From Methylotenera_A sp044222005 (GTDB taxonomy: Bacteria > Pseudomonadota > Gammaproteobacteria > Burkholderiales > Methylophilaceae), in NCBI GenBank assembly GCA_044222005.1, contig JBGANY010000001.1, positions 322,916 through 386,915 of the forward strand: a stretch of DNA of 64,000 nt, given 5' to 3'. The notes below the pieces were generated by a model. That model worked only from the letters and a program-made list of their open reading frames with translations. It had not been told where the DNA came from and did no database searches. The translations under genes were made by a program, and so were the position numbers. Of this stretch, positions 8,212 through 17,174 are shown piece after piece (within the stretch, counting starts at the first letter, position 1; every line of letters begins with the position of its first letter).

Positions 8212-8835
8212 ATGAGAACCCGAGTAAAAATTTGCGGAATTACGCGTGTCGAAGACGCGCTAGCGGCCGTTAATACAGGCGCGGATGCCATCGGCCTGGT
8301 GTTTTATGCGCCAAGCCCGCGCGCAGTGACTGTTGAGCAGGCGCAAAAAATTGCGGCGGCGATCCCGCCCTTTGTGAGCGTCGTCGGCTTGTTTGTAAAT
8401 GCGCCTAAGGCGGAAATTGAGTCGGTGTTATCTTGCGTGCGTTTGGATATTCTGCAGTTTCATGGTGACGAAACGGCTGAAGATTGCGAGCAAATAAACT
8501 TGCCGTATTACAAGGCAATTCGCGTCAAAGCAGATACAAATTTGATACAATGCGCACAGCAGTATCGCACAGCCAAAGCATTGTTGTTGGATGCGTTTTC
8601 TGAAGTAGCCATGGGCGGTACAGGACAAACATTTGACTGGAATTTAATTCCGACTAACCTACCCAAGCCGGTAATTCTGGCAGGCGGATTGAATGCGGAG
8701 AATGTGGGGCTGGCCATCAGGCAAGTGCAGCCTTACGCAGTAGATGTGAGTGGCGGCGTGGAAGCCGGTAAAGGAATCAAGGATGCGGTAAAAATTGCCG
8801 CATTTATGCAAGGAGTGAGCAATGCAGCTTTATGA
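8212..8835 (+). CDS. trpF: Phosphoribosylanthranilate isomerase
   Basis: A TIM-barrel enzyme of tryptophan synthesis that converts N-(5-phosphoribosyl)anthranilate to CdRP. The catalytic cysteine is in KICGITR (Cys8 with this start), the catalytic aspartate is probably in LLLDAF, and the phosphate-binding end is VDVSGGVEAGKGIKD. The start at 8212 gives 207 residues and has GGAAA 5-9 bases upstream. An in-frame ATG at 8200 (METL, 211 residues) is possible but has no ribosome site. Its 3' end overlaps the remnant start of trpB (8822). Confidence 0.95.
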   Translation: MRTRVKICGITRVEDALAAVNTGADAIGLVFYAPSPRAVTVEQAQKIAAAIPPFVSVVGLFVNAPKAEIESVLSCVRLDILQFHGDETAEDCEQINLPYYKAIRVKADTNLIQCAQQYRTAKALLLDAFSEVAMGGTGQTFDWNLIPTNLPKPVILAGGLNAENVGLAIRQVQPYAVDVSGGVEAGKGIKDAVKIAAFMQGVSNAAL

Positions 8836-8877
8836 TATGCCCGACGCGCGCGGTCATTTTGGACAATTCGGTGGTAT
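8822..8877 (+). pseudogene. trpB: Out-of-frame N-terminal fragment of trpB
   Basis: The ATG at 8822 follows GGAGTGAGCA and opens a frame reading MQLYDMPDARGHFGQFGGI, the normal start of tryptophan synthase beta chains. After GGI the frame runs into an unrelated reading and stops at 8933. The remaining TrpB sequence (YEKYRHDPEF onward) continues in a different frame from 8881. Family members carry about 16 residues between GGI and YEKYR, whereas only two bases remain here. About 46 bases therefore appear to be deleted, shifting the frame. This is either a real mutation or an assembly error. Confidence 0.85.
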
Positions 8878-9978
8878 TTGTATGAAAAATATCGCCATGA
8901 TCCCGAATTTTTGGCTGAATTTGCCTATGATCTAAAACATTTTGTCGGCCGCCCCAGCCCGGTTTATTTTGCGGAACGCTGGACGAAAAAGGTTGGTGGT
9001 GCACAGATTTACCTCAAACGCGAAGATCTAAACCATACCGGTGCGCACAAGGTCAACAATACCATCGGCCAGGCCTTATTAGCCAAGCGGATGGGGAAAC
9101 CCAGAGTCATCGCTGAAACCGGCGCAGGCCAGCATGGCGTGGCGACTGCCACCATTGCTGCCCGCCTGGGCCTGGAGTGTGTGGTTTACATGGGGGCCGA
9201 GGATGTGAAACGACAGGCGCCTAACGTATTCAGAATGAAATTGCTGGGTGCAACAGTTATCCCCGTAGAAAGTGGCTCTAAAACGCTGAAAGATGCGCTC
9301 AATGAGGCCATGCGCGACTGGGTGACCAATATCTCCAACACGTTTTACATCATCGGCACAGTGGCGGGTCCGCATCCTTATCCCATGATGGTGCGTGATT
9401 TTCAGTCAGTCATTGGCATAGAAGCCAAACAACAAATGCTGGAAATGGTCGGGCGTCAACCGGATGCGGTGGTAGCATGCGTGGGTGGCGGTTCTAACGC
9501 TATGGGTATTTTTTATCCGTATATCGATGTACCGAATGTGCGCTTGATTGGCGTGGAAGCGGCAGGCCATGGTTTGGAAACCGGCATGCATGCGGCGCCC
9601 TTGACAGCTAATAGCCCGGTGGGCGTGTTGCATGGCAACCGTACCTATTTGATGCAGGATAGCGATGGCAATATTATCGAAACGCACTCGATTTCGGCCG
9701 GTCTGGATTATCCGGGTGTCGGTCCTGAGCACGCATGGTTAAAAGACATCAAGCGTGCCGAATATGTCGCGATTACTGATGATGAAGCCATGGCAGCGTT
9801 TCATAATTTGTGCCGCACGGAAGGGATTATCCCTGCGCTGGAATCCAGCCACGCGCTGGCACATGCTGAAAAAATGGCCAGAACCATGCGCAAAGATGAA
9901 ATCATCCTGGTTAATTTATCAGGCCGCGGCGACAAAGACATTAATACGGTTGCCAAACTTTCCAATATAACCTTATAA
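8878..9978 (+). CDS. trpB: Tryptophan synthase beta chain, body (5' end disrupted)
   Basis: The PLP enzyme that joins indole and serine to make tryptophan, in complex with TrpA. This frame encodes 366 residues from a TTG at 8878, against about 400 in intact relatives. All catalytic parts are present: the PLP lysine in HTGAHKVNN, the glutamate in ETGAGQHG, the phosphate cup GGGSNA and the C-terminal LSGRGDKD. Missing are the first 35-odd residues; the first 19 are encoded in another frame at 8822-8877 and about 16 are deleted. No ATG or GTG start exists in this frame upstream before a stop at 8833, and the TTG lacks a well-placed ribosome site. If the sequence is right, activity is doubtful. 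Confidence 0.85.
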   Translation: MYEKYRHDPEFLAEFAYDLKHFVGRPSPVYFAERWTKKVGGAQIYLKREDLNHTGAHKVNNTIGQALLAKRMGKPRVIAETGAGQHGVATATIAARLGLECVVYMGAEDVKRQAPNVFRMKLLGATVIPVESGSKTLKDALNEAMRDWVTNISNTFYIIGTVAGPHPYPMMVRDFQSVIGIEAKQQMLEMVGRQPDAVVACVGGGSNAMGIFYPYIDVPNVRLIGVEAAGHGLETGMHAAPLTANSPVGVLHGNRTYLMQDSDGNIIETHSISAGLDYPGVGPEHAWLKDIKRAEYVAITDDEAMAAFHNLCRTEGIIPALESSHALAHAEKMARTMRKDEIILVNLSGRGDKDINTVAKLSNITL

Positions 9979-9988
9979 AAATAAGCTC

Positions 9989-10786
9989 ATGTCACGCATT
10001 CAAACAGTATTTTCCGCGCTCAAAGCCAATAACAAAAAAGCCTTAATCCCCTACATTACTGCAGGAGACCCGCACCCGAAACACACGGTCAATTTAATGC
10101 ATGCTATGGTGAAATCCGGGGCTGATATGATCGAACTGGGCATTCCTTTTTCTGACCCGATGGCCGACGGCCCGGTAATTCAGCGTGCGAGCGAACGTGC
10201 TTTGGTGCATAAAGTAGGTTTAAGAAAAGTGCTGGAATTGGTGCAGGAGTTTCGCCAGAAAGACACAAAAACTCCCATCATATTAATGGGTTACGCCAAT
10301 CCGATCGAGGCAATGGGAATGGAGAAATTCACCCTGGCAGCCAAAGCGGCAGGTGTGGATGGTGTGCTGACCGTAGACTATCCGCCAGAAGAATGTAAAG
10401 ATTTTATTGCAGCACTGCAGGCCAGTGACATAGATAGCATTTTCCTGTTGTCACCCACTTCGGATGCAGCACGCGTGGATTTGATCGTGAATCAGGCCAG
10501 CGGATTTTTGTATTATGTTTCACTGAAAGGCGTAACGGGTGCGGCTAATCTGGATATTGAAGAGGTGAAAGCGCGTGTTGCGGAAATCCGTACCAAGACC
10601 GATTTGCCAATCGGCGTCGGCTTTGGCGTAAAAGATGCAGCTACAGCCAGGAAAGTCGCAGCGATCGCTGATGCAGTGGTGGTGGGTAGCCGCGTGGTGG
10701 TTGCGATTGAGCAGTCAAGTGAAGATAATCTGCTTTCAAATATCAGCCAATTGATGGTAGAGCTACGAACCGCGATTGATGCTTAA
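9989..10786 (+). CDS. trpA: Tryptophan synthase alpha chain
   Basis: A 265-residue TIM barrel that cleaves indole-3-glycerol phosphate and passes indole to TrpB. Both catalytic acids are at the classical positions: Glu49 in MIELGIPFSDP and Asp60 in MADGP. The phosphate-binding GVGFGVKD and VVVGSRVV segments follow. Length is normal. It lies 10 bases after trpB and 7 before accD in the conserved trpFBA-accD-folC order. It appears fully intact, which contrasts with the damaged trpB next to it. Confidence 0.97.
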   Translation: MSRIQTVFSALKANNKKALIPYITAGDPHPKHTVNLMHAMVKSGADMIELGIPFSDPMADGPVIQRASERALVHKVGLRKVLELVQEFRQKDTKTPIILMGYANPIEAMGMEKFTLAAKAAGVDGVLTVDYPPEECKDFIAALQASDIDSIFLLSPTSDAARVDLIVNQASGFLYYVSLKGVTGAANLDIEEVKARVAEIRTKTDLPIGVGFGVKDAATARKVAAIADAVVVGSRVVVAIEQSSEDNLLSNISQLMVELRTAIDA

Positions 10787-10793
10787 GGAGTAA

Positions 10794-11666
10794 ATGATGA
10801 GTTGGTTAGATAAAATTCCACAGAAAATCAAGCGCGCAGTTAATGTGGCGCAAAAGAAAAATGTACCGGAAGGCCTGTGGAGCAAGTGTGCATCGTGCAT
10901 GACGGTGCTATATAGAACCGATCTGGAAAATAATGCAGAAGTCTGCCCAAAGTGCGGGCATCACAACCGTATTGGCGCGCGGGATCGTTTGAATCAATTG
11001 TTAGATCCTGAAGAAAAACACGTGGAAATTGGTGCCAATGTAGAGCCTGTTGATCCGCTCAAATTTAAAGACAGCAAGAGCTATGCAGACCGCATGAAAG
11101 CCGCGCAAAAAGAGGGTGGCGAGAAGGATGCGTTAATCGTCATGCAAGGCAAGATTCATGGCCAGAACGTGGTGGTAGCCGCATTTGAATTCAAGTTCAT
11201 GGGCGGTTCGATGGGGTCAGTGGTAGGCGAACGCTTTGCGCGCGGCGTAGAAGCGGCTATCAAACAAAAAGCACCATTTATCTGCATCTCAGCCAGTGGC
11301 GGTGCGCGTATGCAGGAGGGCTTGTTCTCGCTGATGCAGATGGCTAAAACCAGCGCTGCACTGACCAGGCTTTCACAGGCCGGGTTGCCTTATATTTCGG
11401 TGTTGACCGACCCGACCATGGGCGGTGTATCGGCCAGTTTTGCCATGTTGGGCGATATCATCATCGCTGAACCGAATGCGTTAATCGGTTTTGCAGGCCC
11501 GCGTGTGATTGAGCAAACCGTACGCGAAACCTTGCCGGAAGGCTTTCAGCGTGCAGAGTTTTTAGTAGAGCATGGTGCTGTTGATTTGATTGTTGATCGC
11601 CGCGAAATGCGCCAGAAACTGGCCAATATTTTATCCAGCCTAATGCGAACCCCTAAAGTAGCATAA
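10794..11666 (+). CDS. accD: Acetyl-CoA carboxylase carboxyltransferase subunit beta
   Basis: A 290-residue carboxyltransferase subunit that, with AccA, moves the carboxyl group from biotin to acetyl-CoA to make malonyl-CoA. The N-terminal zinc ribbon has Cys32, Cys35, Cys51 and Cys54. The crotonase-like domain shows FMGGSMGSVVGERF, SASGGARMQEG and TDPTMGGVSASFA. The start codon at 10794 has AAGGAGT just upstream; a second ATG directly follows at 10797. It is followed by folC after 21 bases. Confidence 0.97.
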   Translation: MMSWLDKIPQKIKRAVNVAQKKNVPEGLWSKCASCMTVLYRTDLENNAEVCPKCGHHNRIGARDRLNQLLDPEEKHVEIGANVEPVDPLKFKDSKSYADRMKAAQKEGGEKDALIVMQGKIHGQNVVVAAFEFKFMGGSMGSVVGERFARGVEAAIKQKAPFICISASGGARMQEGLFSLMQMAKTSAALTRLSQAGLPYISVLTDPTMGGVSASFAMLGDIIIAEPNALIGFAGPRVIEQTVRETLPEGFQRAEFLVEHGAVDLIVDRREMRQKLANILSSLMRTPKVA

Positions 11667-11687
11667 ACTTATCAATATCAGTTTCTC

Positions 11688-12971
11688 GTGACAACCGCGC
11701 AACCAAAGCCAACAACTATACAAGAGTGGCTGGTTTACATTGAGGCCTTGCATCCTAAATCCATCGCCATGGGCTTGGACAGGGTGCAAGCCGTCGCAAG
11801 TAAGCTTTCATTAATCCCCACTTTTCCCATAATTACGGTTGCCGGCACGAACGGCAAAGGCTCAACCTGCGAGATGCTAAGCCGGATATACAGCGAAGCC
11901 GGCTATAAAGTTGGCTGCTATACGTCTCCGCATTTGATCTGGTATAACGAGCGTGTGCGTGTTAATCATCAGGAGATCTCCGACCAGGATTTATGCGTGG
12001 CATTTGAGGCAGTCGAGGCGGCGCGCGGGGATATCGCGCTCACCTATTTTGAGATGGGCACGCTTGCCGCGATGTGGCATTTTTGTCGCGCCAATTTGGA
12101 TGTTGTTATTTTAGAGGTGGGCTTGGGCGGCCGCCTGGATGCGGTGAACATATTTGAACCTGCCTGCGCTATTGTCACCACGGTTGATTTGGACCACATG
12201 GAATATTTGGGCGAAACGCGCGAAAAAATCGGCTTTGAGAAAGCTGGCGTTTTCCGGGTCAATAAATTGGCTATTTGCGGTGATAAAAATCCGCCGGTAA
12301 GTCTGCTTAACTATGCCGAGACAATAGGTGCAGATTTAAAGCTGATCAACCGCGATTTTCAGGTAAAAAAAACCGGGCAAGGCTGGCAATATTCAGATGA
12401 AGCGCTAGTGTTGCAGTTGCCGGTGCTTGGGCTTGCCGGTGAGTTTCAGCTTGCAAATGCAGCCTGTGCCATATGCACCGTGCATCATTTAAAGCATATT
12501 TTACCTGTCTCGCAAGCCAATATTCATGCGGCTCTTGGCGCGGTGAGATTAACAGGCCGTTTCCAGCAAGTTCAATCCAAACCGCAAGTCATTGTAGATG
12601 TGGCGCATAATCCGCATGCGGCAATGTCCTTGGCGCAAAACTTGCAATCCATGCCTTGCGCAGGGCGTACTTTGGCGGTGTTCGCGATGCTTGCAGACAA
12701 GGATATTGAAGGCGTTATCAGCGCGGTTGCGCCGTGTATTTCGCGCTGGTATATCGCTGACATTCAGGCTGCGCGCGGCGCAAAAGCGCTGGATCTGCAA
12801 AAGACGCTTGTCAGACAAGTGAATCAATCTTCAGTGCGACTGTTTGATGACGTTAGCATGGCGCTTGCCGCAGCCTGTAAAGATGCGGATAAAAATGATA
12901 GAATAATCGCGTTTGGCTCGTTTTATACGGTTGCAGATGCCATAAACTGGGTGTCCGCGCGTGCAGTTTAA
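11688..12971 (+). CDS. folC: Bifunctional folylpolyglutamate/dihydrofolate synthase
   Basis: A 427-residue Mur-ligase-family enzyme that adds glutamate to folates and, in bacteria, usually also makes dihydrofolate from dihydropteroate. Visible are the P-loop GTNGKGST (residues 53-60), GCYTSPHL, VGLGGRLDAVN, TVDLDHMEYLG and the C-terminal VDVAHNPHAA. The start is GTG at 11688; no ATG gives a full N-terminus. It sits in the conserved accD-folC-SPOR-cvpA-purF order. Confidence 0.95.
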   Translation: MTTAQPKPTTIQEWLVYIEALHPKSIAMGLDRVQAVASKLSLIPTFPIITVAGTNGKGSTCEMLSRIYSEAGYKVGCYTSPHLIWYNERVRVNHQEISDQDLCVAFEAVEAARGDIALTYFEMGTLAAMWHFCRANLDVVILEVGLGGRLDAVNIFEPACAIVTTVDLDHMEYLGETREKIGFEKAGVFRVNKLAICGDKNPPVSLLNYAETIGADLKLINRDFQVKKTGQGWQYSDEALVLQLPVLGLAGEFQLANAACAICTVHHLKHILPVSQANIHAALGAVRLTGRFQQVQSKPQVIVDVAHNPHAAMSLAQNLQSMPCAGRTLAVFAMLADKDIEGVISAVAPCISRWYIADIQAARGAKALDLQKTLVRQVNQSSVRLFDDVSMALAAACKDADKNDRIIAFGSFYTVADAINWVSARAV

Positions 12972-13014
12972 TTGAGAGTGCCTATTTGAAAGCCAATGTC
13001 TTAAGGTAAGTTAC

Positions 13015-13614
13015 ATGCAAAAGTCTCCCTCCAGCGATCAGGAAATAATGTTTAAAAAACGCGCACGCCGCCGTCTGGTTGGCGCGATTGCATTGGTGCT
13101 ATTGATGGTGATTGTGTTGCCGATGATCTTGAAAGACCGTACTGCTTCACCGCCACAAGAAAAAATCACCATTACCTTGCCGGGAGATCAACAAACAATT
13201 ACTGCCGCACCCCCCGCCGATTTTGACTCCAGCATCGTGCCAGCTGAGCCCCCTGTTGCAGAAGTCCCGGAAGTGGCAGAGCAGGCGCCTGAATCATCGC
13301 AGATACCTGATCCAGAGGCGGCATCAGAGAAACCAGCTAAGGAAGCCCCTGCCAAAGACACAGCCAAGCCGAAAGATGAGGCTATGCATAAATTTTATGT
13401 GCAAATCGGGGTTTTTTCTGATGAAGCCAATGTGAAACAGTTGCAGTCCAAGTTAAGTGATTTGGGCTATAAATCACAAACTGAAAAAATAGATACAGCG
13501 AAAGGCCAGAAAATTCGGTTGCGGACACAGATGTTCAGCGATAGGAGCGAGGCCGCCATTGCGCTGGAAAACATTAAGGATGCCGGCCTGACCGGGATGG
13601 TTGTAAGCCAGTAA
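13015..13614 (+). CDS. SPOR-domain membrane protein (DedD-like)
   Basis: A 199-residue inner-membrane protein. A short basic cytoplasmic tail (KKRARRR) leads into one transmembrane helix (about residues 23-40), then a Pro/Ala/Glu-rich periplasmic linker (about 45-120), and finally a SPOR domain from about 124 (KFYVQIGVFSDEANVKQL). SPOR domains bind denuded septal peptidoglycan, so a DedD-like role in cell division is likely. The position between folC and cvpA is conserved in many Proteobacteria. Confidence 0.88.
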   Translation: MQKSPSSDQEIMFKKRARRRLVGAIALVLLMVIVLPMILKDRTASPPQEKITITLPGDQQTITAAPPADFDSSIVPAEPPVAEVPEVAEQAPESSQIPDPEAASEKPAKEAPAKDTAKPKDEAMHKFYVQIGVFSDEANVKQLQSKLSDLGYKSQTEKIDTAKGQKIRLRTQMFSDRSEAAIALENIKDAGLTGMVVSQ

Positions 13615-13646
13615 TGCATGTTTTTTTAATGACTGGATAAAGCGAA

Positions 13647-14138
13647 ATGACCAGTTTTGATTACACGGTTTTGCTCATCATCGGTATCTCGATTATCGTG
13701 AGCATGATGCGGGGCGCGGTACGCGAGGTGTTGGCGATTGCTGGCTGGCTGGTTGCATTTTATGTGGCTAAAACTTATGCGGTGCAGCTTGTTCCTGTGT
13801 TGCCGCAAGATATTCCTACGGAACCATTGAAAGTGCTGGCCGCGTTTTTAATACTTTTTTTGGGCGTGCTGCTCATTGCAAGTTTGCTCACGATAGCGTT
13901 ATCTAGCATAATAAAAAAAATTGGCCTAAACTGGCTGAATCGATTTGTTGGTGCATTATTTGGTTTTGCTCGCGGGTTGCTAATTGTTTGTATTCTGGTG
14001 TTTCTGGCGGGGCTGACCAGCCTGCCCAAAGATGCGCGATGGACAAATGCCATGTTCAGCTCGCCGCTGGAAGCGCTGGTAAAAGCGGCGCTGCCATGGG
14101 TGCCGCAGGCTGTGGCAAAACATATCAAGTATGATTAG
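13647..14138 (+). CDS. cvpA: CvpA family membrane protein
   Basis: A 163-residue protein with four hydrophobic segments (about residues 6-22, 28-43, 62-88 and 103-122), the typical CvpA arrangement. The N-terminal TSFDYTVLLIIGIS, the basic MRGAVREVLAIAGW and the central NRFVGALFGFARGLL are family features. CvpA is linked in enterobacteria to colicin V export and envelope stress, and its precise function is unsettled. It lies just before purF, the classical cvpA-purF pair. Confidence 0.92.
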   Translation: MTSFDYTVLLIIGISIIVSMMRGAVREVLAIAGWLVAFYVAKTYAVQLVPVLPQDIPTEPLKVLAAFLILFLGVLLIASLLTIALSSIIKKIGLNWLNRFVGALFGFARGLLIVCILVFLAGLTSLPKDARWTNAMFSSPLEALVKAALPWVPQAVAKHIKYD

Positions 14139-14182
14139 CTTAATCATGATTAAATAGTGTAATTGATTCAGGACATTCATTT

Positions 14183-15736
14183 ATGTGTGGAATTTTAGGC
14201 ATCGTCGGTAAAAACCCGGTAAACCAGTTGTTATATGACGGTTTGCTGGTGCTGCAGCATCGTGGCCAAGATGCTGCAGGTATTGTGACCTGTGACGGCA
14301 ACACATTTTTCATGCACAAAAACAACGGGCTGGTGAAAGATGTGTTCCAAACCCGCCATATGCGCAACCTCATCGGCAATGTGGGCATCGCCCATGTGCG
14401 TTATCCGACGGCCGGATCTTCCAGCGCGGCAGAAGCGCAGCCGTTCTATGTGAACTCACCCTTCGGCATCGTGCTGGGACATAACGGCAACCTGACCAAT
14501 TCCGAGCAGCTGAAATCAGAAATGTTCCGCCAGGATTTGCGTCACATCAACACGAATTCAGATTCTGAAGTGTTGTTGAATGTGTTGGCGCATGAAATCG
14601 AGAAAACCTCACGCAACGCGGTGCTGAATACGGACATGGCGTTTGACGCGGTTGCCGGTTTGCATAAGCGTTGCAAGGGCGCGTATGCTGTGGTTGCCAT
14701 GATCGCTAATTTTGGGTTGCTGGCGTTCCGCGATCCGCACGGCATTCGCCCCTTGGTGATCGGCAAGCAGGAGACTGACAAAGGCACAGAGTATATCGTG
14801 GCCTCGGAAAGCGTAGCGCTCGATGTCCTGGGTTTTCAGCTGATACGTGATGTAGAGCCTGGCGAAGCGGTTTTTATTGACATGGACGGAAATTTCTTTA
14901 GCCGCCAATGCGCCGAAAATCCTACACTTACTCCCTGTATTTTTGAGTACGTTTATCTTGCACGACCAGATTCGGTGATTGACGGTGTTTCGGTGTATCA
15001 GACCCGTTTAGATATGGGTACCAGCCTGGCCGAAAAAATCAAGCGCGAATGGCCGGATAAGAAAATTGATGTGGTGATTCCCATCCCGGATACCAGCCGT
15101 CCAAGCGCTTTGCAGGTGGGCATTGCGCTGGGGCTGGATTACCGCGAAGGATTTATCAAAAACCGTTATATCGGCCGTACTTTCATCATGCCGGGCCAGG
15201 CCTTGCGCAAAAAATCCGTGCGGCAAAAGCTCAACCCGATTGGCATTGAATTTAAAGGCAAAAATGTTTTGCTCGTGGACGATTCCATCGTACGCGGCAC
15301 GACATCGCAGCAAATCGTGCAGATGGCGCGCGATGCCGGCGCTAATAAAGTCTTTTTTGCCTCGGCGGCACCGCCGGTACGCTTTCCCAATGTGTATGGC
15401 ATCGACATGCCTAGCCGAGACGAGTTGCTGGCTACCGGCCGCACAGATGACGAGATTTGCAAGGAAATAGGGGCGGATGCGCTGATTTATCAAGATTTAG
15501 ATGCTCTAGTGCGCGATATTTCCAAATCCAACCCAAAAATGAAAGTATTTGACTGCAGCTGTTTTGATGGCAAGTACGTGACGGGCGATGTGGATGTAGC
15601 TTATTTAAACCGCATTGAAGCTGCGCGTGGCGATGCCAACAAGAAACAAAAACCAGCCAATGCAAGTACGCAGATGGATTTGAACCTGATTGATACGCAG
15701 ATAAATGAGAGCTCGGAAGAGGTTGCAGAGGCATAA
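14183..15736 (+). CDS. purF: Amidophosphoribosyltransferase
   Basis: A 517-residue enzyme catalysing the committed step of purine synthesis, glutamine plus PRPP to phosphoribosylamine. The N-terminal glutaminase nucleophile is Cys2 in MCGILGIVG, with no propeptide. The second half has the PRPP-binding loop LLVDDSIVRGTTS and the preceding VIPIPDTSRPSALQVG. No four-cysteine iron-sulfur pattern of the Bacillus type was noticed. Its C-terminal extension from about residue 480 is low-complexity. It follows cvpA by 44 bases. Confidence 0.97.
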   Translation: MCGILGIVGKNPVNQLLYDGLLVLQHRGQDAAGIVTCDGNTFFMHKNNGLVKDVFQTRHMRNLIGNVGIAHVRYPTAGSSSAAEAQPFYVNSPFGIVLGHNGNLTNSEQLKSEMFRQDLRHINTNSDSEVLLNVLAHEIEKTSRNAVLNTDMAFDAVAGLHKRCKGAYAVVAMIANFGLLAFRDPHGIRPLVIGKQETDKGTEYIVASESVALDVLGFQLIRDVEPGEAVFIDMDGNFFSRQCAENPTLTPCIFEYVYLARPDSVIDGVSVYQTRLDMGTSLAEKIKREWPDKKIDVVIPIPDTSRPSALQVGIALGLDYREGFIKNRYIGRTFIMPGQALRKKSVRQKLNPIGIEFKGKNVLLVDDSIVRGTTSQQIVQMARDAGANKVFFASAAPPVRFPNVYGIDMPSRDELLATGRTDDEICKEIGADALIYQDLDALVRDISKSNPKMKVFDCSCFDGKYVTGDVDVAYLNRIEAARGDANKKQKPANASTQMDLNLIDTQINESSEEVAEA

Positions 15737-15869
15737 TTCTGAAATAAGTTGCTTGACGTGCAGTGATGTTAGGCATACCATATAAATGCGCTGATTTGAG
15801 TGGCCAACTTTAAACAAAGCCTTACTCAGCTTGCGGGCGCATAATAAATTCTGCTAAAGCGAGAGCTGT

Positions 15870-15910
15870 AAAAAACCCGTTTTAGCCTTATTGCTATTAC
15901 GGGTTTTTTT
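15870..15910 (+). terminator. Rho-independent terminator between purF and metZ
   Basis: The arms AAAAAACCCGT (15870-15880) and ACGGGTTTTTTT (15899-15910) pair across an 18-base spacer and end in a T run. It lies only 25 bases before the metZ start codon. It either ends the purF transcript or attenuates read-through into metZ. The rest of the 198-base gap shows no further recognisable feature. Confidence 0.8.
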
Positions 15911-15934
15911 ATATCTAGAAAATTTGAGATTATT

Positions 15935-17113
15935 ATGGATAAGCATCAATATCATCCTGAAACATTAAGTGTCCGTGCAGGCAGCGAAGCGACCGAGTTT
16001 GGCGAGAATTCAGAAGCCCTGTTTCTGAACTCAAGTTTCAGATTCAATAGTGCAGCACAAGCGGCAGCACGTTTTGGCGGCACAGAGCCGGGCAATATTT
16101 ACTCGCGTTTTACCAATCCGACGGTCACCATGTTTCAGAATAAACTGGCGGCGCTGGAAGGTGCTGAGCAATGCGTAGCGACTTCAACGGGCATGTCTGC
16201 GATACTGGCTTGTGTGATGGGATTATGTAATGCTGGTGACCATGTAGTGGCCTCACGCAGCATATTTGGCACCAGTGTGCAATTGTTCGGCAACATTCTA
16301 AAACGCTGGGGGCTGGAAGTTACTTTTGTTTCTCTGACCAATCCGGCTGAGTGGCAAGCTGCACTTACGCCTAAAACCAGACTGTTTTTTGTGGAAACAC
16401 CTTCGAACCCGCTGACAGAGGTGTGTGATATTCAGGCTTTGGCCGACATTGCGCATCAAGCTGGCGCGCATTTGGTAGTAGATAATTGCTTTTGTACGCC
16501 CGCGATTCAAAAACCGCTGGAATTGGGTGCGGACATCGTTATTCACTCAGCGACCAAGTATATAGATGGGCAGGGTAGGTGCTTGGGCGGCGCGGTGCTT
16601 GGCTCTAAAGCGCTCATGGAGCCTGTATACGGGTTTTTGCGCACTGCTGGTGTGACGATGAGCGCTTTCAATGCCTGGGTGTTTTTGAAAGGTCTGGAAA
16701 CGCTGCATGTGCGTATGGAGGCGCATGCCCGTAAGGCGCTGGAACTGGCTATCTGGCTGGAAAAGCAGCCACAGGTGGCACGCGTGTATTATCCTGGCTT
16801 AAGCTCACATCCACAGCATGCGCTTGCTATGAAACAGCAAAGCAGCGGTGGTGGCATCGTCAGTTTCGAAATCAGGCCAAAAGCCGGACAAACTGCGCAG
16901 GAGGCCGCGTGGGCGCTGATTGATGCGACCGCACTCATTTCGATTACCGCCAACCTGGGTGATGCAAAAAGCACCATTACGCACCCGGCAACTACCACGC
17001 ACAGCCGTGTCACGCCAGAGGCGCGTGCAGAGGCGGGCATTAAAGATAATTTAGTGCGTATCGCCGTGGGCTTGGAACATGTGGATGATCTGAAGGCGGA
17101 CCTGCGATTTTAG
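15935..17113 (+). CDS. metZ: O-succinylhomoserine sulfhydrylase
   Basis: A 392-residue PLP enzyme of the Cys/Met metabolism family. It makes homocysteine directly from O-succinylhomoserine and sulfide. The PLP lysine is Lys208 in HSATKYIDGQGR; YSRFTNPTV and FVETPSNPL are family signatures. The N-terminal HPETLSVRAGSE and the purF-metZ adjacency, common in Beta- and Gammaproteobacteria, favour MetZ over MetB or MetC, but the exact substrate cannot be read from sequence. This direct sulfhydrylation route fits the sulfate assimilation genes at 37-43 kb. Confidence 0.92.
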   Translation: MDKHQYHPETLSVRAGSEATEFGENSEALFLNSSFRFNSAAQAAARFGGTEPGNIYSRFTNPTVTMFQNKLAALEGAEQCVATSTGMSAILACVMGLCNAGDHVVASRSIFGTSVQLFGNILKRWGLEVTFVSLTNPAEWQAALTPKTRLFFVETPSNPLTEVCDIQALADIAHQAGAHLVVDNCFCTPAIQKPLELGADIVIHSATKYIDGQGRCLGGAVLGSKALMEPVYGFLRTAGVTMSAFNAWVFLKGLETLHVRMEAHARKALELAIWLEKQPQVARVYYPGLSSHPQHALAMKQQSSGGGIVSFEIRPKAGQTAQEAAWALIDATALISITANLGDAKSTITHPATTTHSRVTPEARAEAGIKDNLVRIAVGLEHVDDLKADLRF

Positions 17114-17116
17114 CTA

Positions 17117-17158
17117 TGTAAATAAAAAACGGAGCCATGGCTCCGTTTTTTATTTACA
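17117..17158. terminator. Bidirectional terminator between metZ and the peroxiredoxin gene
   Basis: This is a perfect inverted repeat: TGTAAATAAAAAACGGAGC, a CATG loop and its exact complement. The A-rich left and T-rich right flanks make a terminator in both directions, which suits the two convergent genes it separates. Confidence 0.93.
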
Positions 17159-17174
17159 TATTTACAAGCAAGGA

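Noticed and set aside
15737..15869. Possible tRNA or small RNA in the purF-metZ gap
   Set aside because: No cloverleaf or conserved T-arm was found; only the terminator near 15870-15910 is convincing.
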